Source of the DNA: AC-32 sp963754265
GTDB taxonomy: Bacteria > Actinomycetota > Thermoleophilia > Gaiellales > Gaiellaceae
Length of the DNA: 64,000 nucleotides
Assembly: GCA_963754265.1 (NCBI GenBank)
Contig: CAVWFB010000003.1
Coordinates: forward strand, 1 to 64,000
Direction of reading: 5' to 3'
A model generated the notes under the pieces. It saw only the letters and a program-made list of their open reading frames with translations. It was not told the origin of the DNA and ran no database searches. A program made the translations under genes and the position numbers. Within the stretch, counting starts at the first letter, position 1. Each line of letters begins with the position of its first letter. Below, piece after piece: positions 41,782 through 49,032 of the stretch.

Positions 41782-42875
41782 TCGACGACGACGCCGTGGC
41801 CCTCCTCGACCCGGCCCACCCGGCGGACGAAGAGCTTCCGCGACGCAAACTCCGCCTCGAGTGCCGCTCCCCGCTCGCCGGGAAGCGAGACCAGCAGGCC
41901 CCCGGCCGTCTGAGGGTCGTACCCGAGCGCCACGAGCGTGTCCGGGATCCCCTCGTGCGAGACGTGAGGCCCGGCGAAGTCGCGGTTGCGCGGGTCGCCG
42001 CTCGTGCGGACACCGTGACGGGCCACGTCGAGGGCTCCGTCGATCGCGGGGAAGCGGCCGGACTCGAGGCGCAGCCGTACGCCGCTCCGCTCGGCGACCT
42101 CGTGCGCGTGACCGAAGAGACCGAAGCCCGTGACGTCCGTGACGGCATTCGGCTCGAGGCCACGGAGGACGTCCGCGGCCTCGTTGTTCAGCGTCCGCAT
42201 CCAGCGGATCGCGCGCTCGAGCTGCTGCGAGCCGACGTCGCCGCTCTTGTGCGCCGTCATGATCAGCCCGGTGCCGAGCGGCTTCGTCAGGAAGAGCGAG
42301 TCGCCCGGCTGGGCACCGTTCTTCGGCCAGATTCCCTTGGGGTGGACCGTGCCCACGACGGCGAGCCCGTACTTCGGCTCTGCGTCGCGGATGGTGTGAC
42401 CGCCGGCGAGGAGGCCGCCCGCCGCGCGCACCTGCGCATCCGCTGCGGCGAAGATCGCCGCGAGCATCTCCATCGGCAGCTCCTCCGGGAAGGCCGCGAT
42501 CGAGAGCGCAAGCAGCGGCGTGCCTCCCATCGCGAAGACGTCGTTGAGCGCGTTCGTCGCGGCGATCGCCCCGTAGTCGGCCGGGTCGTCGACCACGGGC
42601 GGGAAGAAGTCGAGCGTGAAGATCAGCGCCCGCTCGTCGTCGAGCCGGTAGACGGCCGCGTCGTCCGCGGGGGCGAGCCCGACGAGCAGGTCCTCCGCCT
42701 CGGCGGGGACGAAACCGGCGAGCAGCTGCTCGAGCCGGGCGGCCGAGTACTTCGCGGCGCAGCCGCCGCATGAGGCGAGGTCCGTCAGCTTCACAGTGCC
42801 GGTGCTCAGGTTCAAGGCGGCTTCTCCCTGAATTCGGTTGCGGGAACTGTAGGGATCGAGTCGACTCTCGTCCAT
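41778..42875 (-). CDS. selD: Selenide, water dikinase
   Basis: Up to 365 residues. The active-site loop is LTDLASCGGCAAKYSAARLEQLL, with Cys (TGC codons) rather than selenocysteine. AIAATNALNDVFAMGGTPLLALSI, LLAGGHTIRDAEPKYGLAVVGTVHP and DVTGFGLFGHAHEVAERSG are typical SelD. It makes selenophosphate for selenocysteine or 2-selenouridine. No selA, selB, ybbB or in-frame TGA selenoprotein was seen in the window. The start is uncertain: ATG 42875 is longest, a TTG with AGGGAG before it lies near 42816, and GTG before KLTDLA is the usual family start. Confidence 0.92.
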   Translation of the reverse strand: MDESRLDPYSSRNRIQGEAALNLSTGTVKLTDLASCGGCAAKYSAARLEQLLAGFVPAEAEDLLVGLAPADDAAVYRLDDERALIFTLDFFPPVVDDPADYGAIAATNALNDVFAMGGTPLLALSIAAFPEELPMEMLAAIFAAADAQVRAAGGLLAGGHTIRDAEPKYGLAVVGTVHPKGIWPKNGAQPGDSLFLTKPLGTGLIMTAHKSGDVGSQQLERAIRWMRTLNNEAADVLRGLEPNAVTDVTGFGLFGHAHEVAERSGVRLRLESGRFPAIDGALDVARHGVRTSGDPRNRDFAGPHVSHEGIPDTLVALGYDPQTAGGLLVSLPGERGAALEAEFASRKLFVRRVGRVEEGHGVVVE

Positions 42876-42917
42876 CTACGTTCTGCGGTCCTCAGGTATT
42901 CCCGAAACGAGCAATGG

Positions 42918-42943
42918 GCAACGGCGGCCGAAGCCGCCGTTGC
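42918..42943 (-). terminator. Hairpin terminator downstream of the sulfurtransferase gene
   Basis: GCAACGGCGGC and GCCGCCGTTGC form a perfect 11-base stem. On the minus strand the loop is TTCG, an unusually stable tetraloop. It lies between the sulfurtransferase stop (43012) and the selD start (42875) and should end the upstream transcript. There is no U-tract. Confidence 0.6.
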
Positions 42944-43011
42944 GAGGGGAGAGGAGGAGCTTTGGGTTGCTCCCCCGGATTCGTGACGATCGGCGCGATT
43001 CCTGCGCTCTG

Positions 43012-43863
43012 CTACGCGCCCTTCTCGATCGGGACGTCGACGAGGTTTCCCCATTCCGTCCAGGAACCGTCGTAGTTCTTGACGGCCTCGTACCCGAGCA
43101 GCTCCCGTAGCACGAACCACGTATGCGCGCTGCGCTCGCCGATGCGGCAGTAGGCGGTCACCTGCTTGTCCGGCGTGACGCCCTTGGCCTCGTACAGCCG
43201 GCGCAGCTCCTGAGGCGACTTGAAGGTGCCGTCGTCGCGCACGGCCTGGGCCCAGGGGATGGACTGCGCGGTCGGGATGTGCCCCGCCCGCTGCGCTCCC
43301 TCCTGCTCGTACCCCGGCGGCGAGATCACCTCGCCCGAGAACTCCTGCGGGCTACGGACGTCGACCAGGGCCTTCTCGCCTGCCGAGATGTCCTCGCCGA
43401 CGGCGTCCCGGAACGCGCGGATCGTCTCGTCGCGCTCTTTCGCGTGGTACTGCATCCGCTCCGGCGATGGCGCCTCGGTCGTCAGCTCACGGCCCTCGTC
43501 GATCCACTTCTGGCGGCCGCCGTCCACGATGCGGACGTCCTCGTGGCCGTAGATCTTCAGGTACCAGTAGGCGAAGGCGGCGAACCAGTTGTTCTTGTCG
43601 CCGTAGAGGACGACGATCGTGTCGTTGCCGATCCCGCGCTCTCCGAGCAGCCGCTCGAAGACGTCCTTCGAGACCAGGTCGCGCTCGACCGGGTCCTGCA
43701 GGTCGTCTCGCCAGTGCAGCTTGACCGCGCCCCGGATGTGTCCCTCGTCGTAGACGTCGGGGTTCTCGTCGACCTCGGCCACGACTACCCCATGGTCGTC
43801 CAGGTGCTCGGCCACCCACTCCGTGGTCACGAGCACCGATTTCGCATAGCCGTCGTCAGGCAT
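43012..43863 (-). CDS. Sulfurtransferase (two-domain rhodanese)
   Basis: 283 residues from ATG 43863, preceded by GGAGGGAGC. Two rhodanese domains: the inactive N-terminal one (VLVTTEWVAEHLDDHGVVVAEVD, VLYGDKNNWFAAFAYWYLKIYG) and the catalytic one (EKALVDVRSPQEFSGEV). The active Cys is in TAYCRIGERSAHTWFVLRELLG, giving the six-residue CRIGER loop of thiosulfate sulfurtransferases, followed by YDGSWTEWGN. It moves sulfane sulfur from thiosulfate to cyanide or another thiol acceptor. The gene stands alone, with terminators or gaps on both sides. Confidence 0.93.
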   Translation of the reverse strand: MPDDGYAKSVLVTTEWVAEHLDDHGVVVAEVDENPDVYDEGHIRGAVKLHWRDDLQDPVERDLVSKDVFERLLGERGIGNDTIVVLYGDKNNWFAAFAYWYLKIYGHEDVRIVDGGRQKWIDEGRELTTEAPSPERMQYHAKERDETIRAFRDAVGEDISAGEKALVDVRSPQEFSGEVISPPGYEQEGAQRAGHIPTAQSIPWAQAVRDDGTFKSPQELRRLYEAKGVTPDKQVTAYCRIGERSAHTWFVLRELLGYEAVKNYDGSWTEWGNLVDVPIEKGA

Positions 43864-43925
43864 CGCTCCCTCCTGCATCGAACGTATCCCACCAAAACGG
43901 TACGACTGCCGGCGATCATCCGGGC

Positions 43926-44810
43926 CTAGAGCAGCCCGCGCACGGCCGCGCTCAACTCGGCTACAGACACCGAGCCCTCGAACTTGGCCTTCACGCGCCC
44001 GTCGGACCCGACGACGAACGTCCAGGGCTCGCTCTGCAGACCCCATTCGCGCATCCAGCGGTTGTAGCCCTTGGTCGGGTCGTTGCCGCGGTACACCTCG
44101 ACGTGGATGAACCTTACGGGGCTCGAAGCGAAGCGCTTGCGCACGGCGTCGACGACGTCGACCACGGGCCCGCAGGTCCGGCTGGTGCAGAACTTCGGCG
44201 TGGCGAAGGTGACGACGAACGGGCGGTGGGCGGCAAGCGCCCCGGCCACGGAGTAGCGCAGGAGCCCGAGGTCCGGGGGCCGCCTGGTCGTGAGCATCGC
44301 CGCGCTCTCGGTGGCGAGAGTCGGCGTCGCCGACCGTGGAGCGAGGGCGCCCACAGCCGGGCTCGGCGCACGGGCGACGACGTCCAGGGTGCCGATCGCC
44401 TGGATCTTCGCGCCGTCCGGCTCGGCGACGAGCCAGTAGCGGCCGGGCCGCGGCACCCGCAGATGGGCGACGTAGATCCGGCTGACGTCACCGAAGGCAG
44501 GAGCCGAGCGACCGGGCACGCCGATCGGCTCGAGCCGGGCGGTGGCCCGGGTGAACGGCTTCTCGTCCCGGCCGGCAGCGAGCCAGACGCTCGCCGCGCC
44601 GCGCTCCACCGGCCGCGCGTCGTTCCTGATCACCAGGAACGGATAGCGCACCGACCCTGGTACGAACTCGGACGCCCCAGGGGTGACCGACACGTCGGGG
44701 CCCGGCCGCTTCATGAGGTCGACGAGCGTGCCCGATGACGATGACCCGGAACCGCCGCAACCGGCGAGGAGTGCCGCTGCGATCACGACCGCAGCGGTGA
44801 GACGACCCAC
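43926..44810 (-). CDS. Lipoprotein with C-terminal thioredoxin-like fold
   Basis: 294 residues with lipoprotein signal VVIAAALLAGCGGSGSSSSG. The middle reads as a beta-rich domain (FVPGSVRYPFLVIRND, ASVWLAAGRDEKPF, RLEPIGVPG). From about residue 180 a thioredoxin-like domain is seen: HRPFVVTFATPKFCTSRTCGPVVDVVDAVRKRF, with the Cys pair spaced CTSRTC instead of CxxC, then FIHVEVYRGND and SEPWTFVVGSDGRVKAKFEG. It is tethered outside the membrane. The wider Cys spacing resembles SCO/TlpA-like electron or metal carriers, but no ligand can be assigned. Confidence 0.75.
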   Translation of the reverse strand: MGRLTAAVVIAAALLAGCGGSGSSSSGTLVDLMKRPGPDVSVTPGASEFVPGSVRYPFLVIRNDARPVERGAASVWLAAGRDEKPFTRATARLEPIGVPGRSAPAFGDVSRIYVAHLRVPRPGRYWLVAEPDGAKIQAIGTLDVVARAPSPAVGALAPRSATPTLATESAAMLTTRRPPDLGLLRYSVAGALAAHRPFVVTFATPKFCTSRTCGPVVDVVDAVRKRFASSPVRFIHVEVYRGNDPTKGYNRWMREWGLQSEPWTFVVGSDGRVKAKFEGSVSVAELSAAVRGLL

Positions 44811-44891
44811 GCGCCGAGTCTATCTAGCCAGAAACCCCCGAACGCCGGTGGGTGTGACGCCGCTGAGCAGGAGTGCGGCCGCACCGCGGTC

Positions 44892-44945
44892 GAGCGTGCG
44901 CGCCGGGAGAGTCACTGGGGGACCCCTGCGCCCGAGCGCACGCTC
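44892..44945 (-). terminator. Long stem-loop after the short peptide gene
   Basis: GAGCGTGCGC (44892-44901) and GCGCACGCTC (44936-44945) are perfectly complementary around a 34-base region that contains a smaller GGGG/CCCC hairpin. It begins nine bases beyond the stop of the peptide gene and probably terminates the regulator-peptide transcript. There is no U-tract. Confidence 0.45.
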
Positions 44946-44953
44946 ACGGTCGT

Positions 44954-45076
44954 TTAATGACCGTCGAACCAGCTACCCGGGATGCCGAGGAAGCGGAGGC
45001 CCCTGGCAAAACCCTCGAGGTAGAACGCCACGAGCGACAGGGAGACCATCAGGGAGATAAGGCGTGCCTTGTTCAT
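44954..45076 (-). CDS. 40-residue signal-peptide-like peptide encoded downstream of an XRE-TPR regulator (candidate signalling pro-peptide)
   Basis: ATG 45076 to TAA 44954, below the size of usual gene calls. The ribosome site is the best in the window: AAAGGAGGTGA with two bases before the ATG. The product has a positive start (MNKAR), a hydrophobic stretch at about residues 6-20 (LISLMVSLSLVAFYL), then EGFA and a tail RGLRFLGIPGSWFDGH. This is the layout of short exported peptides such as the pro-peptides of RRNPP quorum-sensing pairs in Firmicutes. It follows the XRE-TPR regulator stop by 19 bases on the same strand, and a stem-loop follows it. Alternatively it is a small membrane protein. 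Translation is well supported; signalling function is inference. Confidence 0.62.
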   Translation of the reverse strand: MNKARLISLMVSLSLVAFYLEGFARGLRFLGIPGSWFDGH

Positions 45077-45080
45077 CGTC

Positions 45081-45090
45081 ACCTCCTTTC
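45081..45090 (-). promoter_or_regulatory. Near-perfect Shine-Dalgarno for the 40-residue peptide gene
   Basis: GAAAGGAGGT, continuing as GA on the minus strand, complements the 3' end of 16S rRNA over about 10 bases, four to five bases before ATG 45076. Most genes in this window have weak or no ribosome sites, so this suggests the short gene is translated strongly. Confidence 0.7.
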
Positions 45091-45095
45091 TCGGC

Positions 45096-46517
45096 TTAGA
45101 AGCGGACATCCTGTAGAGCCTCTGCGGCCTTGCGGTACAGGCGCGCAGCCGTAGCGTCCTCGCCGCGGCGGGCGGCGAGATCGCCTTGTGCCATCCACGC
45201 GGCGGCGCGATGGCTGATCGATTCGAGCTGTTCTGCGCTCGCTTCGGCGGTGCGCAGCATTTCCTGCGCCTCGTCGAGCCGGCCCTGCTCCATGAGCGAG
45301 CGGCCGAGCACGAGCTGGGTCGGTGCGATGTCGAGGAGGAAATCTTCGCGGCCCTCGAGGAGATCCAGCGCGTGGCGGGCTTCCTCCTCGGCCGAGTCCA
45401 CCTGACCGGTCATCAGGTGCACGTGCGCGAGCGAGGAGACGACGTTCGCCGCCTCGGCCTCGCTGCCCTTGTCGAGCAGGACGCGGTAGGCGCTCTTCAG
45501 GTCCTCGACTGCCTTCTCGGGCTTGCCGAGCTGGAAGTTCAGCCCGCCGAGGTTGTTGAGGAGACGGCCGACGTTGCGCTCGTCGTTCAGCTGCTCGTAG
45601 TAGGCCTTCGCGCGCTCCGCGTAGCTGCGGGCGAGCACCCAGTGCCCCATGCGCTCGGAGACGAGCGAGGCCTGGAAGTAGACATTCGCCATCGTGCGGT
45701 GGTCGTCGAGCGACTGCGCGAGCTCCAGCGCGCGCTCGACGTCCTCGCGCGCGGCCTCGAAGTCACGCTGGCGCCGGTAGCAGCGCGAGCGCCAGCCGAG
45801 GATCTCCGAGCGAAGCAGGTCGCAGGGAAGGCCGGAGCCCTCCGCGAGCTTCAGCGACTCGCTGAACAGCGCGACGGCCGACGCGATGCTCGACAGGTGG
45901 TAGCGGCACACGGCCATCCGGAAGAGAACCTGTGCCCGGTCGACGTCCGAGAAGCCGGGGCCTTCGTTGACCGTCCGGCAGCGCTCCAGGAGCTGGAGAG
46001 CCGGCTTGAGCTCGCCCCGCTCCATCCGCGCCCACGCCTCGGTCGAAAGGGCGCGAGCCTCGAGCTCGATCGAGCCCGTCGCCAGGACGGCGGTGCGGGA
46101 GTTCTCGAGCTCTTCGACCGCCTCGTCGTACCGGTGCGCATTCGCAAGCGCCTCGGCCCGAGCCAGCATTGCCTCGACGCGGCTCCGCTCGTCGGCGGAG
46201 ACCCCGCGCTCGAGGAAACCGGCGTCGACACCGAGCTTCGCAGCGAGCCACTCGATCGTCTCGCGCGTGGGGCGGGTCTTGCCCCGCTCGATCTGGCTGA
46301 CGTATTCCTTCGAGAAGCGCTCGCCCGCGAGATCGGTCTGGGTCAGGCCCGCCGCCACCCGCAGCTGACGCACGCGCTCGCCCAGGCGGGAGCCCGGGGA
46401 GGTCGTGCGAGTACGGTCGCTGAGGGATACACGCGGCATGACGACTACAGGCGCAGTGAAACGCATACTTGACTGCTGCGCAAGTAGCTCTTCCCGAATA
46501 TCCCCCAAAAAGGGCAT
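45096..46517 (-). CDS. XRE-family HTH regulator with TPR domain (RRNPP-like architecture)
   Basis: 473 residues from ATG 46517, which has AGAGG close before it; ATGs at 46466 and 46439 are alternatives. The HTH_3 domain is RLGERVRQLRVAAGLTQTDLAGERFSKEYVSQIERGKTRPTRETIEWLAAKLGV, about residues 43-97. The remainder is a long series of TPR-like pairs (for example YDEAVEELENSRTAVLATG, RALELAQSLDDHRTMANVYFQASLVSERMGHW, AKAYYEQLNDERNVGRLLNNLGGLNFQLGKPEKAVEDL). In Rgg, PlcR, NprR and PrgX such repeats bind a short exported peptide. A candidate peptide gene lies immediately downstream and a small RNA is transcribed divergently. A paralogue is at 24.1 kb. Confidence 0.82.
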   Translation of the reverse strand: MPFLGDIREELLAQQSSMRFTAPVVVMPRVSLSDRTRTTSPGSRLGERVRQLRVAAGLTQTDLAGERFSKEYVSQIERGKTRPTRETIEWLAAKLGVDAGFLERGVSADERSRVEAMLARAEALANAHRYDEAVEELENSRTAVLATGSIELEARALSTEAWARMERGELKPALQLLERCRTVNEGPGFSDVDRAQVLFRMAVCRYHLSSIASAVALFSESLKLAEGSGLPCDLLRSEILGWRSRCYRRQRDFEAAREDVERALELAQSLDDHRTMANVYFQASLVSERMGHWVLARSYAERAKAYYEQLNDERNVGRLLNNLGGLNFQLGKPEKAVEDLKSAYRVLLDKGSEAEAANVVSSLAHVHLMTGQVDSAEEEARHALDLLEGREDFLLDIAPTQLVLGRSLMEQGRLDEAQEMLRTAEASAEQLESISHRAAAWMAQGDLAARRGEDATAARLYRKAAEALQDVRF

Positions 46518-46558
46518 GACCTCTAGAGAAACCGGGTGAACTGGCGGATCTCAAAATC

Positions 46559-46602
46559 ACTTGATCGAGCTACTTGACTACCACTAGGGGCAGGTCTATA
46601 GT
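46559..46602 (+). promoter_or_regulatory. Consensus sigma70-type promoter with overlapping ACTTGA repeats
   Basis: TTGACT (46574-46579) and TATAGT (46597-46602) are separated by exactly 17 bases, the closest match to consensus in the window. ACTTGATC (46559-46566) and ACTTGACT (46572-46579) are direct repeats 13 bases apart, the second covering the -35. A third ACTTGACT is at 46467-46474, inside the 5' end of the regulator gene. They could be sites for the regulator encoded at 45096-46517. Confidence 0.65.
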
Positions 46603-46608
46603 CCGTCC

Positions 46609-46785
46609 ACCTTGCACCCAGCCGGACGCCAGGCTTATGGGATGCAAGGGGCGCGCCAAAGAAGGCGACGAACGCCCGGAGGTTGTGGCTGGGCCGCAGA
46701 GCCAAGGCCTCCGGGTCGTCGCCCTCTAAAGAAGGCGGGCACAAAATGATGAAGCCCCCGGAGCCGCAGCCGGGGGCTTTTTTTT
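46609..46785 (+). ncRNA. Orphan structured small RNA, about 177 nt, unknown class
   Basis: It is bounded by a consensus promoter (46574-46602) and a U-tract terminator (46754-46785), with no credible reading frame and no gene directly downstream on this strand. Hairpin A: CTTGCACCCA (46611-46620) pairs with TGGGATGCAAG (46638-46648), one A bulged. Hairpin B: GGCGACGA (46664-46671) pairs with TCGTCGCC (46716-46723), and after a three-base bulge CCCGGAGG (46675-46682) pairs with CCTCCGGG (46708-46715). AAAGAAGGCG occurs twice (46658-46667, 46728-46737), flanking hairpin B. I compared it by eye with SRP RNA, tmRNA, 6S RNA and common riboswitch motifs and found no match. It is divergent from the XRE-TPR regulator. 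Confidence 0.65.
46754..46785 (+). terminator. Intrinsic terminator with eight-U tract
   Basis: GCCCCCGG (46754-46761) and CCGGGGGC (46770-46777) form a perfect 8-base stem with loop AGCCGCAG, followed by eight Ts (46778-46785). A classic rho-independent terminator is rare in this GC-rich window; it ends the small RNA. Confidence 0.88.
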
Positions 46786-46898
46786 GCGTCGTAGTGCCAG
46801 CGGCGCGTGACCTAGACCGAACTCCAGACCCGCGCACAGCTATCGCTTCGAGGATCGGGCCGCCTACGCTGCACGCTCCGTCTCTCGAGAGCGATCTG

Positions 46899-47507
46899 CT
46901 AGGCCGACTTACCCGTCATCCAGGCTCGGCGTGATGCGATGATCCGGTCGAACTCGTCGCCCACCAGGCCGCTCAGGCGACGGTCGATCGTCGAGAGCAG
47001 GCCCAGCGAGATGAAGATCCATGCCTCCGCGTCGACGTCGCGGTCGGGCAAAACGCCGCCTGCCTCCTGGGAGCGCCTCATCACGTCTGCCACGAAGGCG
47101 TGCACCTCGCGAACCTGCTCGCGCAGGCCGCGCCGGATCTCCGGGTCGTCGGCTGCCTCGCTGAGCGCCTGGATCCAGAGGTCGATGAGGATGACGCGAT
47201 CAGCGGCCCTGGCCTGGAGGTACGTCTGGCCGAGCGTCGCCACCCACATCCCCGGATCCTCCTCGTCCTCGAGCGCCTTGCTCCAGAGCAGACGCAGGTC
47301 ATCCCAGGCGGCGGAGAGACAGGCGAGGTAGAGCTCGCGCTTGGAGGCGAAGTGCCGGTAGAGCACGGGCTCGGTCACGCCGGTTGCGCGCGCGATCTCT
47401 GCAGTCGTCGAGCCGCGGTAGCTGCTCTTCGCGAAAACGCGGCAGGCGGTCTCGACGACCGCCGCGCGCCGCTCGGTCGCGGTCAGGCGGATCCGAGCCT
47501 CGGTCAA
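46899..47507 (-). CDS. TetR-family transcriptional regulator
   Basis: 202 residues. The TetR HTH is ERRAAVVETACRVFAKSSYRGSTTAEIARATGVTEPVLYRHFASKRELYLACL. The C-terminal ligand/dimer region (LQARAADRVILIDLWIQALSEAAD, AWIFISLGLLSTIDRRLSGL) is of ordinary length. The TTG start overlaps the stop of the MFS exporter (TTGA), so exporter and regulator are one transcript, and the regulator probably represses it from the site near 48972. The ligand would be an exporter substrate. Confidence 0.88.
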   Translation of the reverse strand: MTEARIRLTATERRAAVVETACRVFAKSSYRGSTTAEIARATGVTEPVLYRHFASKRELYLACLSAAWDDLRLLWSKALEDEEDPGMWVATLGQTYLQARAADRVILIDLWIQALSEAADDPEIRRGLREQVREVHAFVADVMRRSQEAGGVLPDRDVDAEAWIFISLGLLSTIDRRLSGLVGDEFDRIIASRRAWMTGKSA

Positions 47508-48943
47508 GCCGCGAGCTCCGAGAGTTGCGCCGGCTCCTCGGCCTCCTCGGGCTTGCGCAGGGTCACCACCGCGATGAGCGCCGCGACGAAGGCGATCCCG
47601 GCTGCGACGATCAGCGAGCGCTGAAAGCCCTGGACGAACTGGTCGACGGCCTGAGGCGCGGGCGGCTGCACGTGCACGTAGGACGCGACGATCGCGCCCA
47701 TGATCGCGATCCCGAGCGACCCGCCGACCTGGCGCGCGCTATTCAGCACCGCCGAGCCGACGCCGGCCTTGTCCACCGGGACCGCGTGCATCGCGGTCGC
47801 CGTCGTCGGTGCCATCGACATCGCCATGCCGGCGCCGCCGACGAGCAGCCCGGGGAAGATGTCCCAGAAGGTCGAGCTCTGGTCGAGCTGGGCGAAGATC
47901 ACGAGCGAGCCGGCGACCAGCGCCATCCCCGAGGCGATCAGCCACCGTGGACCGAAGCGGTCGCTGAGCTTCCCTGCGACCGGCGCGAGGAACACGATGC
48001 AGAGCGTCATCGGCAGGAAGGTCGCGCCGGCCTGCGTCGGCGAGTAGTGGAGGACGTTCTGCACGTAGAGCGAGACGTAGAAGAAGACGCCGAACATCGC
48101 GAGCGCAATGAGGAGCATGATCGTGTTCGCCCCTGCGAAGGTCGCGTTGCGGAAGAGCGAGATATCGAGCATCGGCACGCGCTGGTGCAGCTCGAGCAGC
48201 ACGAAGGCTGTCAGACCGATCGCGGCGACAGCGAAGAGCGCGAGGATTCGCGGCGAGGTCCACCCGTACTTGTTCGCCTCGATGAGCGCGTAGGTGAGCG
48301 CAAAGAGCCCGATCGCCGAGGTGAGCAGGCCCGGCAGGTCGAGGCGCTGCTCGGCCGAGGTGTCACGCGACTCCCTGATCACGAGCCGGGCGACGACTAT
48401 CGCGACGAGCCCGACCGGGACGTTGATGAAGAAGATCCAGTTCCAGCTGATGTGCTGCGTGATCAGGCCGCCGACGAGCGGGCCGATCGCGAGCGCGAGC
48501 GCGGAGACCCCCGCCCAGATCCCGATGGCCATCCCGCGCTGACGGGGCGGGAAGGTCGCCGTGATGATCGAGAGCGTGGCCGGGTTCATCATGGCCGAGC
48601 CCACGCCCTGTACGACGCGCGCGCCGATGAGCACGTTTGCGTCGGGCGCCAGACCGCACGCGAGCGAGGCGCCGGTGAAGATCGCGAGGCCGATGATGAA
48701 GAGCAGGCGCCGGCCGAAGAGGTCGGCGAGCTTCCCTCCGGTCAGCATGAGCACTGCGAAGGTGAGGGCGTAGCCGTTCACGACCCATTCGAGCTCCGAG
48801 ATGCCGATGTTCAGGTCACGCTGGATCGAGGGCAGCGCGACGTTCACGATCGTGTTGTCCAGCATGATCATGAAGAGCCCGAACGAAACCGCTCCCAGGG
48901 TCCACCACTTCTTGTTCTCCTCCGCAAAGATCCGTGCGCGCAC
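47504..48943 (-). CDS. MFS drug exporter, DHA2 (EmrB/QacA) family
   Basis: 479 residues from GTG 48943, chosen because GAGGAGAGGGA precedes it and because the operator-like site lies between here and the longer alternative start. Fourteen membrane segments are expected. Diagnostic parts are FMIMLDNTIVNVALPSIQRDL (motif D1), LADLFGRRLLFIIGLAIFTGAS (motif A), ARVVQGVGSAMMNPATLSII (motif B) and WAGVSALALAIGPLVGGLI (motif C). It exports drugs or toxic metabolites using the proton gradient. The TetR regulator is coupled downstream. Confidence 0.9.
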   Translation of the reverse strand: MRARIFAEENKKWWTLGAVSFGLFMIMLDNTIVNVALPSIQRDLNIGISELEWVVNGYALTFAVLMLTGGKLADLFGRRLLFIIGLAIFTGASLACGLAPDANVLIGARVVQGVGSAMMNPATLSIITATFPPRQRGMAIGIWAGVSALALAIGPLVGGLITQHISWNWIFFINVPVGLVAIVVARLVIRESRDTSAEQRLDLPGLLTSAIGLFALTYALIEANKYGWTSPRILALFAVAAIGLTAFVLLELHQRVPMLDISLFRNATFAGANTIMLLIALAMFGVFFYVSLYVQNVLHYSPTQAGATFLPMTLCIVFLAPVAGKLSDRFGPRWLIASGMALVAGSLVIFAQLDQSSTFWDIFPGLLVGGAGMAMSMAPTTATAMHAVPVDKAGVGSAVLNSARQVGGSLGIAIMGAIVASYVHVQPPAPQAVDQFVQGFQRSLIVAAGIAFVAALIAVVTLRKPEEAEEPAQLSELAA

Positions 48944-48971
48944 GCGTCCCTCTCCTCGCCTCGCCGATAAG

Positions 48972-48990
48972 TTAGTCCTCACTAGGTTAG
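48972..48990 (-). promoter_or_regulatory. Operator-like element upstream of the MFS/TetR operon
   Basis: GTTAGTCCTCACTAGGTTAG (48971-48990) contains TTAGT and ACTAGG as an imperfect inverted repeat around CCTC. A second, perfectly palindromic CTAGCTAG lies a few bases farther out. The element is 29 bases before the MFS GTG start and also near the start of the divergent acyl-CoA synthetase gene. A TetR-site role is inferred from position. Confidence 0.4.
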
Positions 48991-49032
48991 CCACCGCTAG
49001 CTAGGCGGTCAAGCTCGTTAGGCTTGCCGGCC

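Noticed and set aside
42918..42943. TTCG-capped hairpin near selD considered as a SECIS element
   Set aside because: It is upstream of selD, not after an in-frame TGA codon, and selD itself uses Cys. A terminator for the preceding gene is simpler.
46609..46785. Considered SRP RNA, tmRNA, 6S RNA, T-box and the common riboswitches
   Set aside because: None of the conserved cores I know (for example the SRP GGAA tetraloop region, T-box AGGGTGG, TPP CTGAGA) is present, so it is left unclassified.
46683..46934. Plus-strand frame starting within the small RNA
   Set aside because: It runs straight through the U-tract terminator and into the end of the TetR gene. Its composition is that of the RNA stems.
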